Below are positions 7,917 through 16,813 of a stretch of 64,000 nt of DNA, one piece after another (position 1 is the stretch's first letter; each line of letters starts with the position of its first letter). The notes beneath the pieces were generated by a model, which ran no database searches, was not told where the DNA came from, and saw nothing but the letters and a program-made list of their open reading frames with translations. Source of the stretch: Clostridiales bacterium (GTDB lineage Bacteria > Bacillota > Clostridia > Saccharofermentanales > Saccharofermentanaceae); the NCBI GenBank assembly GCA_017554745.1, contig JAFZHS010000004.1:1-64000 (forward strand). The letters run 5' to 3'. Made by a program: the position numbers and the translations under genes.

Positions 7917-9259
7917 TCAGTCTCCACAGACATATCTCCGTCGTATGTGCCGGAAGGATATTTGCATGAAGGATCCCATAAGATAAACTCGTTGATCCCG
8001 AGATCCTTGATGGCCTTTATCTGTGAATTGATCTCATAATAGCCGTATTCGATGTAATTGCCCTTGCCGATGTAGGAAGCCGTAAAGGCCTGCAGATAAG
8101 GCCTTACATTGGTGAAGCCTTCCTGCTTGTAGATCGGCTGGCATTCGTGAAGAACGCTGAATACCATAAGGTACGGCTCTTTGTCAGGATACTTGAAAGT
8201 GTGACCCGCGAGCATCGTGCCCAGAGCGTAGTGGGAAGGGTAGACCATCGGACAGCACGAGTCTATGCCCGTCATTCCGAGTGTCTCGAAGTCCTGGCCG
8301 ATTATGGCAGCGTCGCTGGGTGATGTTAACACGATACCGAAAATATCCGCCGATACGGGAACACCGTATGTATCCTGGATCCTGATCCTTGCTTCCTGAA
8401 GGAATCTGTTGACCGCTTCAGCCTTTGAAGGATACTGGTTTTCTTCGCCGTAGTAAGGCTTGACCTTGTTCTGGGTAGCTCCTGCGGGGAATCTTACGTA
8501 GTCGAACTGGATCTCGTCAACGCCATAGCCTACCGCTTCAATGCCGATCTCGATGAGGTAATCCCAGTTCTCTTCGCAGTAAGGGCTTAAGAACGGGTTA
8601 TTACCTTCGTTGCTGAATTTGACGACGTTGTTGTTAGCATCGCGGATGGCTCTTTCGGGGAAGTGCTTTGCGGCTACGCGGTCATTGAATGATACTATTC
8701 TTCCGATGACCCTGATGCCGTTCTCGTGGCACTTGTTGACAACAGCTTCAAGATCGTATGCGTCCCATACATAACCGATCTCCCTTGCCGTTGCCACATT
8801 GGACATATAGGGAAGGCCGTATTCATTCTTAAGATCGATTACGATGGCATTGAGCTCACTGTTATTGCAAAGTTCTATTGCTTTATCAAGAGCGGATCCG
8901 GATCCGATATAAAGTGCTTTTACTTCAACGTGTTCGGGAACGATGACCTGGTCTTCGGGGAGCTCGGGAAGGGGACGCCAATAGCTGTCGGCAAGCTCTG
9001 ATGCGGCCAGCTGCTCAGTGTGATAAACGATGGGTTCCGTGGTGGTTATTTCCGAATAGGAAGCCGAAGCAATGACGGGCACGTTAACGGGAGTGTCCTG
9101 CTTTTTTGTATAGTTGATCAGCTTTGTGATTCCCAGGGTGACTAATACTACTGCAAGTATAGCCGATACCGACAGCAAGACCGTCAGCGTACGTTTGAGC
9201 CCGGCTATCTCAAGATTGTCGTTGCCCGAAGTATTATTAACGTTATTATTATTTAGCAT
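7913..9259 (-). CDS. Membrane-anchored putative glycoside hydrolase (DUF4015 family)
   Basis: An N-terminal membrane anchor (about residues 24-46) and a Ser/Thr-rich linker precede a (beta/alpha)8-type domain from about residue 110 to the end. Family-typical segments are LNAIVIDLKNEYG, GIRVIGRIVSFND, VDEIQFDYVRFPA, SADIFGIVLTS, MVYPSHY and INEFILWDPS. DUF4015 proteins are putative polysaccharide hydrolases acting outside the membrane; no substrate is established from sequence. QFDYVRFP contains likely acidic active-site residues. The ATG has no Shine-Dalgarno sequence, and a perfect TATAAT ends six bases upstream, so the mRNA may be leaderless. No other credible start lies near the N-terminus. 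Confidence 0.85.
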   Translation of the reverse strand: MLNNNNVNNTSGNDNLEIAGLKRTLTVLLSVSAILAVVLVTLGITKLINYTKKQDTPVNVPVIASASYSEITTTEPIVYHTEQLAASELADSYWRPLPELPEDQVIVPEHVEVKALYIGSGSALDKAIELCNNSELNAIVIDLKNEYGLPYMSNVATAREIGYVWDAYDLEAVVNKCHENGIRVIGRIVSFNDRVAAKHFPERAIRDANNNVVKFSNEGNNPFLSPYCEENWDYLIEIGIEAVGYGVDEIQFDYVRFPAGATQNKVKPYYGEENQYPSKAEAVNRFLQEARIRIQDTYGVPVSADIFGIVLTSPSDAAIIGQDFETLGMTGIDSCCPMVYPSHYALGTMLAGHTFKYPDKEPYLMVFSVLHECQPIYKQEGFTNVRPYLQAFTASYIGKGNYIEYGYYEINSQIKAIKDLGINEFILWDPSCKYPSGTYDGDMSVETD

Positions 9260-9265
9260 AGGACA

Positions 9266-9294
9266 ATTATACAGACCTCGCCTTAAAAGGACAA
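9266..9294 (-). promoter_or_regulatory. Promoter predicted to yield a leaderless transcript
   Basis: On the minus strand: TTGTCC (9289-9294), a 17-base spacer and TATAAT (9266-9271). The A of the ATG at 9259 lies seven bases past the -10 box, where transcription would normally begin. Confidence 0.7.
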
Positions 9295-9424
9295 ATCATG
9301 TGCGGTTTGGCTCTTTATTACCTGAAATTCTTATGGCTTCAGCCCCCTGTCCCGCGAGCATTTAACGGCGTTCTGTGGTAAAATACTGTTATAAAAATTT
9401 GTCTTTTACAAAAGCAGGTTTGAT

Positions 9425-9850
9425 ATGATCGTTCGTAATTGTTCAGGCGGAATCGTTTTTAAAGAAGACAAGGTCTTGCTTGTCTGCAATGATAAGCAGG
9501 AATGGGGTTTTCCTAAGGGTGCTGTTAAGACAAGCAGCGATCTGAGCCTGTCTGATTTTGCCAGGGAAAGGATCAAGATCGAGTGTGATGTTGATGCCAG
9601 GGTCATAGCTCCCTGCGGTAAGACCAATTATGAATTCTATTCGATCTCAAGAAGAAAGCCCGTTCACAACAATATCTCATGGTTCGTTATGGAAGCTCAG
9701 AGTGATTACTGCAAGGCTTATCCGGAGTCGGGTACGATAGACTGCAGATTCGAAGAGATCACTAATGCACTCGATGATATCACCTACAGTCAGGATAAGT
9801 CCCTCCTTATGATGGCTTACCAGAAGTACAGGGAGAGCATCAAGGATTGA
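9425..9850 (+). CDS. NUDIX-fold protein with degenerate Nudix box
   Basis: At 141 aa it has the length and start of a Nudix hydrolase: SGGIVFKEDKVLLV, then WGFPKGAVK, then a C-terminal LMMAYQKYRESIKD helix. The box itself departs from GX5EX7REUXEEXGU: after WGFPKG the expected Glu is absent, and the metal-binding REUXEE helix reads ERIKIE, keeping only one of the usual acidic residues. It may be a non-catalytic or altered-specificity member. No housekeeping hydrolase can be named. The stop overlaps the TTG start of the next gene, indicating translational coupling. The ribosome site (CAGG) is weak. Confidence 0.75.
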   Translation: MIVRNCSGGIVFKEDKVLLVCNDKQEWGFPKGAVKTSSDLSLSDFARERIKIECDVDARVIAPCGKTNYEFYSISRRKPVHNNISWFVMEAQSDYCKAYPESGTIDCRFEEITNALDDITYSQDKSLLMMAYQKYRESIKD

Positions 9851-10488
9851 GCTTAAACATCACATTAAGTAAGACAGGTGATTCAAAGATCGAAGTTAAA
9901 AAGTCGGTCTTTATCGGCAGGAGCTTTCACATCACTTCTCCTGAGGATGCCGCGCAACACCTTGCTTCAGAGCGCAAGAAATATCCGGATGCCAGACATC
10001 TTTGCTATGCCTGGGTGCTTGGCGGGGACAATGCTAGGCAGAAGACGAGTGACGACGGCGAGCCCCAGGGCACAGCAGGCCAGCCTTTGTTAGAGCTCCT
10101 CACATCGAACGGATTTACCGATACGCTCGTATGCGTAACGAGATATTTCGGAGGCACGCTGCTTGGCACGGGCGGCTTAAGGCGCGCTTATTCAGACAGC
10201 GGCAGACAGGCTCTTATAAGCGGCGAGCCAGTGACATTAATACCTGCGTTAAGGTGGCACGAGAGCTGCTCTTATCCTTTTTTCGAGACATTATCGCGAA
10301 AAGCATCAGCATCCGGCTGGACTATCGGGAATATCGAATACGGGCAGGACGTCACTTGTGATATCACGGTGCCTGAGGAGAGAGAAGCGGAGTTTGTAAG
10401 GTTTTGCCTGGATGCTTCAGGCGGCGCCGTAGCTCCGGAAGATCCTGAGAAGATACTTATGAAGGGTGAGAAAATATCGATTTCCTGA
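9847..10488 (+). CDS. yigZ: YigZ/IMPACT family protein (UPF0029)
   Basis: Member of the YigZ/IMPACT family, which includes the eukaryotic GCN1-binding IMPACT; the bacterial role is not settled. Signatures are KKSVFIGR near the N-terminus, DARHLCYAWVLG, SDDGEPQGTAG and the diagnostic RYFGGTLLGTGGLRRAYSD. The C-terminal ~70 residues correspond to the DUF1949-type domain. The 213-residue length is typical. The start is TTG at 9847, inside the stop of the Nudix-like gene (TTGA), with GGGAG about ten bases upstream. Confidence 0.92.
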   Translation: MSLNITLSKTGDSKIEVKKSVFIGRSFHITSPEDAAQHLASERKKYPDARHLCYAWVLGGDNARQKTSDDGEPQGTAGQPLLELLTSNGFTDTLVCVTRYFGGTLLGTGGLRRAYSDSGRQALISGEPVTLIPALRWHESCSYPFFETLSRKASASGWTIGNIEYGQDVTCDITVPEEREAEFVRFCLDASGGAVAPEDPEKILMKGEKISIS

Positions 10489-10574
10489 CTTGTGTTTTGA
10501 CAAGAAATTGCCCAAAATAAGTGGAGCGTTCAGAATAAAATACTAAGTGAGCGCGGGTATAAGGGGATAGGTTC

Positions 10575-11837
10575 ATGGAGAACGAGAACAAAGAGCAGCT
10601 TACAGAGCAGAAAAACAAAGCGCCTGAGAGGTCTGAGAAGGAGAAGAATCTCCGTTTTACCCTGATCGTTTTATCTCTTCTCCTGGTGGCCGGCGCGATA
10701 TTTTCCGGATTCCAGTCGTTTTATATCTTCAAGCTGAATAACGGCGAGGAAGGCATTTTCTCTTACACCAAGACACAGAAGACAAATACCGATCCTACAA
10801 GCGCCATCGAATCCATGATCAATTCTGATGATCCTGCGGCCGATGAGCTGCCTGAGCCCTGGTTCGCTTTAGAGGATGCGGCTTCTGTCAGCGATCCCAA
10901 TAAGACCAAGATGTCCGTGGTAGATATCGTTAAGGAAGTAAGCCCTGCGACAGTCCCCATCAGTGTTATCAATGTCGATGACAACAAGGAGACAAAGATC
11001 AGTTCGGGCACCGGCTTCATCATTACAAGTGACGGATATATCGTCACGAACCAGCACGTTGTCGTCCTCGCGGATAAGACTGTCAGCACATATTACGTTG
11101 TTGTTGTCCTGCCGGGTGACGATAAGCCTGTAAGGGCTGAGATCGTAGGCTCGGATGAGCAGACGGATATCGCGGTGCTTAAGGTCGATACCGATAAAGA
11201 GCTTCCGTGCGTTACTCTGGGCGATTCCGATACGCTTCAGTCAGGCGAGCTTGCGATAACTATAGGCAACTCCATGGGCAATTTTGACGACTCCGTAACG
11301 GTAGGCGTCATCTCCGCTCCTAAGAGGCAGATCACCAGGAACGGTTATCTCGTAGATGTCATCCAGACTGACGCGGCGATCAATCCCGGCAACAGCGGTG
11401 GACCTCTCATCAATTCATTTGCTGAGGTCGTGGGCATCACTAATGCCAAGATCGTTAATTCAACAACGGAGAACTTAAGCTTTGCCATCCCGATCAACTC
11501 GGTAAAGACGGTAATCGAGAGCATCATCAACTACGGCAAGGTCATCAACAGACCTTATCTCGGAATATCAGTTAAGTATGTAGCTGATGAGTCTTATTAC
11601 GGCGCAAAGGGCGGAGTTTATATCGCCGAGGTCGTCGAGGGCGGCCCTGCAGCCAAGGCCGGCATTGAGGTGGGCGACAGGATCATCTCTATGGACGGTG
11701 TTGAAATAGTAGAGTCCGGTGATATTATTAAGGTGCGCGACGCGCACGAAGTGGGTGACGCGATCGACATCGTTGTCGAGCGCGACGGCAGGCAGATCAC
11801 TCTGACGCTCGTTATCGGCGACAGCGCAGATTTCTAA
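10575..11837 (+). CDS. HtrA/DegP-like membrane-anchored serine protease with PDZ domain
   Basis: Extracytoplasmic quality-control protease of the S1C (HtrA) group. An N-terminal cytoplasmic segment and one membrane helix (about 26-55) are followed by the trypsin-like domain. The catalytic triad is intact: H161 in IVTNQHVV, D198 in TDIAVLKVD and S274 in NPGNSGGPL. One PDZ domain covers about residues 325-415 (YLGISVKY...GGPAAKAGIEVGDRIISMDG). The 420-residue length is usual for Firmicute HtrA. GGGGATAGG precedes the ATG. A 47-codon membrane peptide follows after a short gap and may share the transcript. Confidence 0.93.
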   Translation: MENENKEQLTEQKNKAPERSEKEKNLRFTLIVLSLLLVAGAIFSGFQSFYIFKLNNGEEGIFSYTKTQKTNTDPTSAIESMINSDDPAADELPEPWFALEDAASVSDPNKTKMSVVDIVKEVSPATVPISVINVDDNKETKISSGTGFIITSDGYIVTNQHVVVLADKTVSTYYVVVVLPGDDKPVRAEIVGSDEQTDIAVLKVDTDKELPCVTLGDSDTLQSGELAITIGNSMGNFDDSVTVGVISAPKRQITRNGYLVDVIQTDAAINPGNSGGPLINSFAEVVGITNAKIVNSTTENLSFAIPINSVKTVIESIINYGKVINRPYLGISVKYVADESYYGAKGGVYIAEVVEGGPAAKAGIEVGDRIISMDGVEIVESGDIIKVRDAHEVGDAIDIVVERDGRQITLTLVIGDSADF

Positions 11838-11866
11838 GTTTATTATTCGAAAAGGATGTTATCTAT

Positions 11867-12010
11867 ATGAGCGGAAACGGCACAAAAAGAACAGGAACCA
11901 AGCTTCTGGCATGGATATTGATCGGAGCTATGCTCCTTACTTTTGTTTTCGCGATCATAATGGTAATTCTCTCGCAGAATCAGTACGCAAGCCTTTTCGG
12001 CGGCGGCTGA
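11867..12010 (+). CDS. Small single-pass membrane peptide (47 aa)
   Basis: A short open frame just after the HtrA-like gene: start ATG at 11867, stop TGA at 12008-12010, with AAAAGGA upstream at normal spacing. The product begins MSGNGTKRTGTKLLAW, continues with a hydrophobic helix of about 20 residues and ends in a short Gly-rich tail. This basic-then-hydrophobic pattern suggests an inner-membrane peptide with its N-terminus in the cytoplasm. It resembles in style other tiny Firmicute membrane proteins, but I cannot assign a family. It ends three bases from the convergent gene on the other strand. Co-transcription with the protease suggests a modulator role, which is inference only. Confidence 0.65.
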   Translation: MSGNGTKRTGTKLLAWILIGAMLLTFVFAIIMVILSQNQYASLFGGG

Positions 12011-12013
12011 TAC

Positions 12014-13765
12014 TTACGGCACGTCCTTGATCTGATCTAATCCGTCGTTATTAAAACTCCAGGTATAATCAGCGGCTTTGCTTGTGATGAAGTTCTGATA
12101 ATTGTTCATCCTAAGGAAGCTGTTTACTCTGTCATACCATTCGGGATTAGGTGATTCCGCGATAAAGTAAATGACATAGAAAGTGCCCTCGCACTCGATG
12201 ATGGTCTTATCGCCGAGAGTCCTTTCGGGCGCGAATATCCAGTCTGCCAAAAAGGCAGGATACTTGGCCTTGTAGATCTGGCTGTCATGGATGACGGAGA
12301 GCTGGCCTGCGAGGATGTAGTCGTTATAAAGGTTCTCGACTTCATTGCAGCTGTCGGCATCGTCGATGTAATCGTAGATCTCCTGGGTCAGTGCCTGTGT
12401 AGCGGCAAGGTCAGGTGTCATGTCTTCTGCCATCTGTGTGTTGACTGTTACGATGTAGCAGTTGCGGAGCTGCTCTGACATTCTGACTCTTGATACGAAT
12501 ACCAGGATCATAGGGAAGCCGTCTTCATCGGGAATGATGGTAGCGTCTCCGTCTACTCTTGACTCATCGAAAAGCCATGCCCTGAAATCAGGGTGTGAGA
12601 TATCTTCGTAACGGCAGTTAGGGATAAGTCTTGAGTCAGGCTCATTCAAAGTATTGGCAGCGACGCCCGTGAAATACTTTGCCGCACAGCTCTCGAACTT
12701 GGAAGGATCGTGATCCATTGCATCGATGATCTCCTGGGCGCGGATCATGGCGGTATCGATAAAAGCCTGGTCTCTCTGCTCGTAAGTGAGTCTGAGAAGC
12801 TTATAACTTACGAGATCGTAGATGTTTCTGGACTGTGTGTATGCGCTCTCTGCCTGATCGTCGGAAGCGGACAGCTGCAAGAGCTTTTCTCCCTCTGCGT
12901 AATCTTCTGTGAAATACTTGCGCGCGAGAGTGTTGATAATGACCTGTTCATCCACCTGGTTTCCGAAAACGCCCTTGATATAGGTATCGAGCGGAACTCC
13001 CAATTCATCGGCCTTGCCCTTGAGCCAGTTGATGTAAGCATTGGCGCGGTCATAGTGGGCCTTCTCGATCTCATAGCCCTGCGCGGTAGCGTCATCGTAT
13101 AAGATCTCCATCTTCTGGAGGTCCTGGGCAGTAACATATCTGAAGTAATCCCTGTATGTCGCGAAATTATCGTCATCAAGGTAAGGTGAAGAGAGCATCT
13201 GCTCCGTGTCGGCAGCGAAAAGGTCTACGCCTTCGCTCAAAAGCTCATAGTGGTACATAAAGCTGAATTCGCCGCTTGAGATGTCCCTGCCGTTGATGGT
13301 AAGAGGGCTGATAAAGGACTCGTCCATGCCTGTATCCAGGGCAAATGAAAGAACGGCGACGATGAGCACCAGGATGACGCCGAGCACGACGAAGAAGAGA
13401 CCTGCGTTGCGTCTGCGCTTGCCCTTATCGATAGCATCTTCGTTCTTATCGAGATTGATCTCTGTAGGAATATCTTTTGAAACGGCGGCAGGCTCTTCGG
13501 TCTTTGCGCCCTTTTTCTCGGGAAGAGAAGGAAGGACGGGAGCCTTAACGGAGTCACCGGACTTACCGGTGAGAAGCTCAGGATCGATCTCGGCCAGATC
13601 ATTCAGAGTAACGCCCTTTTGCTGTCCGGCTACGGGTGTCTCCATGAAATCATTTGTAGGCGTGCCTTCGGAAGACTCCAAGACCTCGTTATTTACAATC
13701 TGCCCGTCGACCGCAGGTGTACGGGCCGGATTATTATCTTTATTCTTTTTGTTTTTACCCTTCAT
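12014..13765 (-). CDS. Membrane-anchored SurA/PrsA-like foldase (peptidyl-prolyl isomerase-like)
   Basis: A low-complexity cytoplasmic region of about 115 residues (Lys/Asn at the start, then Glu/Pro) leads to a membrane helix near 120-145 (GLFFVVLGVILVLIVAVLSFAL). The outer ~430 residues are helical and match the SurA_N/parvulin layout: ITINGRDIS-like entry, a helical chaperone region, and two weakly conserved parvulin-like segments (KFESCAAKYF...FPMILVFVSRV and later FAPERTLGDKTIIECEGTFYVIYF). Parvulin catalytic residues are not obvious, so chaperone function without isomerase activity is possible. The start is ATG 13765 with GGGG nine bases upstream; the GTG five codons earlier has no ribosome site. 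Confidence 0.65.
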   Translation of the reverse strand: MKGKNKKNKDNNPARTPAVDGQIVNNEVLESSEGTPTNDFMETPVAGQQKGVTLNDLAEIDPELLTGKSGDSVKAPVLPSLPEKKGAKTEEPAAVSKDIPTEINLDKNEDAIDKGKRRRNAGLFFVVLGVILVLIVAVLSFALDTGMDESFISPLTINGRDISSGEFSFMYHYELLSEGVDLFAADTEQMLSSPYLDDDNFATYRDYFRYVTAQDLQKMEILYDDATAQGYEIEKAHYDRANAYINWLKGKADELGVPLDTYIKGVFGNQVDEQVIINTLARKYFTEDYAEGEKLLQLSASDDQAESAYTQSRNIYDLVSYKLLRLTYEQRDQAFIDTAMIRAQEIIDAMDHDPSKFESCAAKYFTGVAANTLNEPDSRLIPNCRYEDISHPDFRAWLFDESRVDGDATIIPDEDGFPMILVFVSRVRMSEQLRNCYIVTVNTQMAEDMTPDLAATQALTQEIYDYIDDADSCNEVENLYNDYILAGQLSVIHDSQIYKAKYPAFLADWIFAPERTLGDKTIIECEGTFYVIYFIAESPNPEWYDRVNSFLRMNNYQNFITSKAADYTWSFNNDGLDQIKDVP

Positions 13766-13815
13766 TAAGTCAAACCCCACATTAAATATAAATAGGTATA
13801 GGCTAAGGACACTTT

Positions 13816-13843
13816 ACCATAAAAGAAGAACCAACATGGTCAA
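13816..13843 (-). promoter_or_regulatory. Promoter of the SurA-like gene
   Basis: On the minus strand: TTGACC, a 16-base spacer and TATGGT. It lies back to back with the plus-strand promoter of the YfhO gene. Confidence 0.6.
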
Positions 13844-13847
13844 AGTA

Positions 13848-13856
13848 TGCTATTAT
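13848..13856 (+). promoter_or_regulatory. Extended -10 promoter of the yfhO-like operon
   Basis: TGCTATTAT, an extended -10 element about 40 bases before the ATG at 13895. A -35 match is absent. Confidence 0.55.
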
Positions 13857-13894
13857 TAACACGTTTGTAATCTAATAAAAATTTTAGAGGTTAT

Positions 13895-16813
13895 ATGCGG
13901 GTAAAAGATAGACCGATACTGAAAGAAAAAAGTGGCACTTTAGCGGAATGCTGGCCGCAGTTCCTTTTGGCTTTTTTATTTCCGACACTGACAGTTCTGG
14001 CCGCTTTTGCGGTAACCGGATGCTATCCTTTCGGCGACCGTACGATCCTTACCGTAGACCTCTATCACCAGTACTGCCCCTTCCTTGTAGCGTTCAGGGA
14101 CAAGGTCTTGTCGGGCGGCTCACTGTTTTACAGCTGGAATGACGGCTTAGGCCAGGAATATTACGCGGCTTATGCGAATTACGCTGCCAGCCCTCTTAAT
14201 ATTTTCGCGCTGCTCTTCGATGCGAAGACCATGCCGGTGTTCATCGGACTGGTAACGTGCCTGCGTGCGGGGCTCTCTTCGCTTTTCATGATGCTCTTCT
14301 TATCCGCCAACGATAACAAGAGGATCGACAATATTACGGTAATCTTCAGTTCTTCCTACTCGCTCTGCGGATGGTTCATCTCATTTTTCTGGAACATCAT
14401 GTGGTGCGACGCGGTCGTATTGCTGCCTTTGATCCTTCTCGGATTAAGAAGGCTCATGCTGGAGAAGAAGTGCGGCCTTTATGCGGTTACTCTCGCGATT
14501 GCCCTCATCAGCAACTACTATGCGGGATACTTCCTCTGCCTGTTCCTCGTGATCTTCGCGCCCTGCTACTACATCTGCATTTTCTCGCGCGAAAAGAAGA
14601 AGGGCGACCCTTCAAGGCTCTGCTTCAAGACTTTCATCGGCTCGGCATTCAGGTTTGCTTTATCGAGCATTCTTGCCGCAGGTGCTTCTGCGATACTGAC
14701 TCTTCCGACATACCTGATCCTGCAGAACTGTTCTGCTACGGGTGATGCCCTGAAGATGGACTATAACCTCCAGAACAAGCTCTTTGATTTCCTCGGAAGA
14801 TTCATGGTAATGGCCAACCCGAACATCAGGGACGGCATGGCTAATGTCTACAGCGGCATCGTTATCATTCTTTTGCTGCCTTTGTTCTTCCTTCTCCCTG
14901 CGAAGACAGGCATTAAGCTTAAGCATAAGATCGTTTTTGCATTACTCCTCGGAATAATGTATCTGAGCTTTTCAAACCGTACGCTCAATTTCATATGGCA
15001 CGGCTTCCATTTCCCGAACCAGATACCTTACAGGGAATCTTTCCTCATGAGCTTCCTTCTGGTATTTATCGGCTTCCTTACGATAAGACGCATCAGGGCG
15101 CTCGGCACGAAATATGTGACGGGAGCCATCCTGGGCTCGGCTGTTTTCCTTATCTTCTATGAGAAGTTCGGAGCAGGCAACGAGAGCTATATCCAGATCG
15201 GAGGCACACTTCTTTTCCTGATCATCCAGGGTGCGGCGCTTCACACTGTCAGCAACGCAAAGGCAAATAAGAGCGAGTTTTTCTGCGAGACACTCCTTAC
15301 CGTCACCATGATGATCGAGATGTTCGCAGCTTCCCTTACTACAATAGGTCTGGTTGCTGCGCATGAAGGCTTTACGAGCTATGCGCCTTACGGCAGGAAC
15401 CACGAGGAAGTCTCAAGCTATGCTGCTGAAGTGGAGGGCAGTGAGGGTCACATGAACTTCGAGCGTTCGGAGCTTTTCCCGAACAATGTCTGCGACCTGC
15501 AGTCTCTTTATAACGTTAAGGGCCTGTCGATATTCTCTTCTACGGCAAGAGAAAGCTTTGTTAAATACATGAGAAACTATGGTTTCCACAACAATAACAT
15601 CAACGGACTGCGCAATGCCGGCCTTACCCGTGTTACCGCGACGATCCTCAATGTGAGAAACCTCATTGAGACTGACAAGACCAAGTCTGTACCTGCGCTG
15701 TTTGAACAGGAATACCAAGAAGAGAATGTCACTTCCTGGGGCAATCCTGATGCTTTCAGCGTCGGCTTTATGACCGATACCGCAGTAGTCGATTATGCGC
15801 CTGATTACGACAAAAACCTTGATGTTTTCGATAAGACTAACCAGTGGGTAATAAGCATGGGCGCTGATTCTGTATATAAGCCCGTTATACTCAATGCCGG
15901 ATTCTCAACGGGAATCTCCACCCAGGATACGGTAGGACACGTCCTTGTATATAACGACCAGTACAGCAACACGAAGGGCTATGAGATCAATCTTATCGTC
16001 AACAGTGCGGACGTCGGTTCTGATGTTTATATCTATGCCAACGCCAAGAAGGGCGGTACCGTCACGATCACCAGCGGAGACAGCAAAAAGTCGTTCGAGA
16101 TAAGAAGCTACCAGATCATCTGCCTCGGCGTATATGACGGCACACCGATCGAAGTTACCATCAAGTATCAGGATGCCCCCGGAACTTCAGTGTTCGTATA
16201 CGGATACCAGCTCGACCAGGCAGGCTATCAGAAGATGCTCGAAGTATTGGGCGATGAACAGCTCGAAGTGACTTCTTACGACGATACATCCATTTCCGGC
16301 CACATTGAGGCTAAAGAAGACGGCCTGCTGTTCCTCACGATCCCTTACTCCGAAGGCTGGACGGCAGAGGTCGACGGCAAGCCCGCCGAGATCACGCCTG
16401 TACAGGATGCTCTTATGGGCATCAAGCTCAATAAGGGCAGCCACGACATCACGCTGAAGTACACTCCGAAAGCTTTTAAGGAAGGCGCTCTCATAAGCCT
16501 CGTATCTGTATTCCTTATCGTGCTTATCTCTTTCGTTCCTGCTCTCGTAAGAAAGCTTAAGAAAAATAAGAAGACTGCTTTAGCAGTTGCGGCTGAAGTC
16601 CCTTCTGAAGGCGGAAACATTCAGCAGGCACCTATTGAGGAGGTTCCTGTAGAAGCGATCCTGCCTGAAGAAACGAAGCCTGAAGACGTGATAGCTGAAG
16701 AAACGGCTGAACCTGTAAGCGAAGCGGATAAAGAGCCTGTTCCGGAAGAGGAAGATAAGCCTGTTGCCGAAGAAGAGAAGGGCGATCCGGAGACTGAAGA
16801 TGATCAAGGCTAA
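13895..16813 (+). CDS. YfhO-family polytopic membrane protein
   Basis: A 972-residue integral membrane protein of the YfhO family, whose studied members add sugars to teichoic acids or related wall polymers outside the cell. The N-terminal part has many membrane helices with family-typical segments: FGDRTILTVDLYHQYCPF, SWNDGLGQEYYAAYANYAASPLNIF and the aromatic stretch around WFISFFWNIMWCDAV. A long outer domain follows (about 490-850), ending in a beta-rich segment like LFLTIPYSEGWTAEVDGKPA. A last helix precedes an acidic, repetitive tail (PEEE/AEEE motifs) of about 75 residues. AGAGG lies four bases from the ATG, slightly close. A YfhO-like paralogue overlaps its end. Confidence 0.88.
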   Translation: MRVKDRPILKEKSGTLAECWPQFLLAFLFPTLTVLAAFAVTGCYPFGDRTILTVDLYHQYCPFLVAFRDKVLSGGSLFYSWNDGLGQEYYAAYANYAASPLNIFALLFDAKTMPVFIGLVTCLRAGLSSLFMMLFLSANDNKRIDNITVIFSSSYSLCGWFISFFWNIMWCDAVVLLPLILLGLRRLMLEKKCGLYAVTLAIALISNYYAGYFLCLFLVIFAPCYYICIFSREKKKGDPSRLCFKTFIGSAFRFALSSILAAGASAILTLPTYLILQNCSATGDALKMDYNLQNKLFDFLGRFMVMANPNIRDGMANVYSGIVIILLLPLFFLLPAKTGIKLKHKIVFALLLGIMYLSFSNRTLNFIWHGFHFPNQIPYRESFLMSFLLVFIGFLTIRRIRALGTKYVTGAILGSAVFLIFYEKFGAGNESYIQIGGTLLFLIIQGAALHTVSNAKANKSEFFCETLLTVTMMIEMFAASLTTIGLVAAHEGFTSYAPYGRNHEEVSSYAAEVEGSEGHMNFERSELFPNNVCDLQSLYNVKGLSIFSSTARESFVKYMRNYGFHNNNINGLRNAGLTRVTATILNVRNLIETDKTKSVPALFEQEYQEENVTSWGNPDAFSVGFMTDTAVVDYAPDYDKNLDVFDKTNQWVISMGADSVYKPVILNAGFSTGISTQDTVGHVLVYNDQYSNTKGYEINLIVNSADVGSDVYIYANAKKGGTVTITSGDSKKSFEIRSYQIICLGVYDGTPIEVTIKYQDAPGTSVFVYGYQLDQAGYQKMLEVLGDEQLEVTSYDDTSISGHIEAKEDGLLFLTIPYSEGWTAEVDGKPAEITPVQDALMGIKLNKGSHDITLKYTPKAFKEGALISLVSVFLIVLISFVPALVRKLKKNKKTALAVAAEVPSEGGNIQQAPIEEVPVEAILPEETKPEDVIAEETAEPVSEADKEPVPEEEDKPVAEEEKGDPETEDDQG

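Noticed and set aside
16764..16799. Upstream TTG start for the second YfhO-like gene
   Set aside because: No ribosome site there; ATG 16800 has GGAG at correct spacing and gives a typical signal-like N-terminus.
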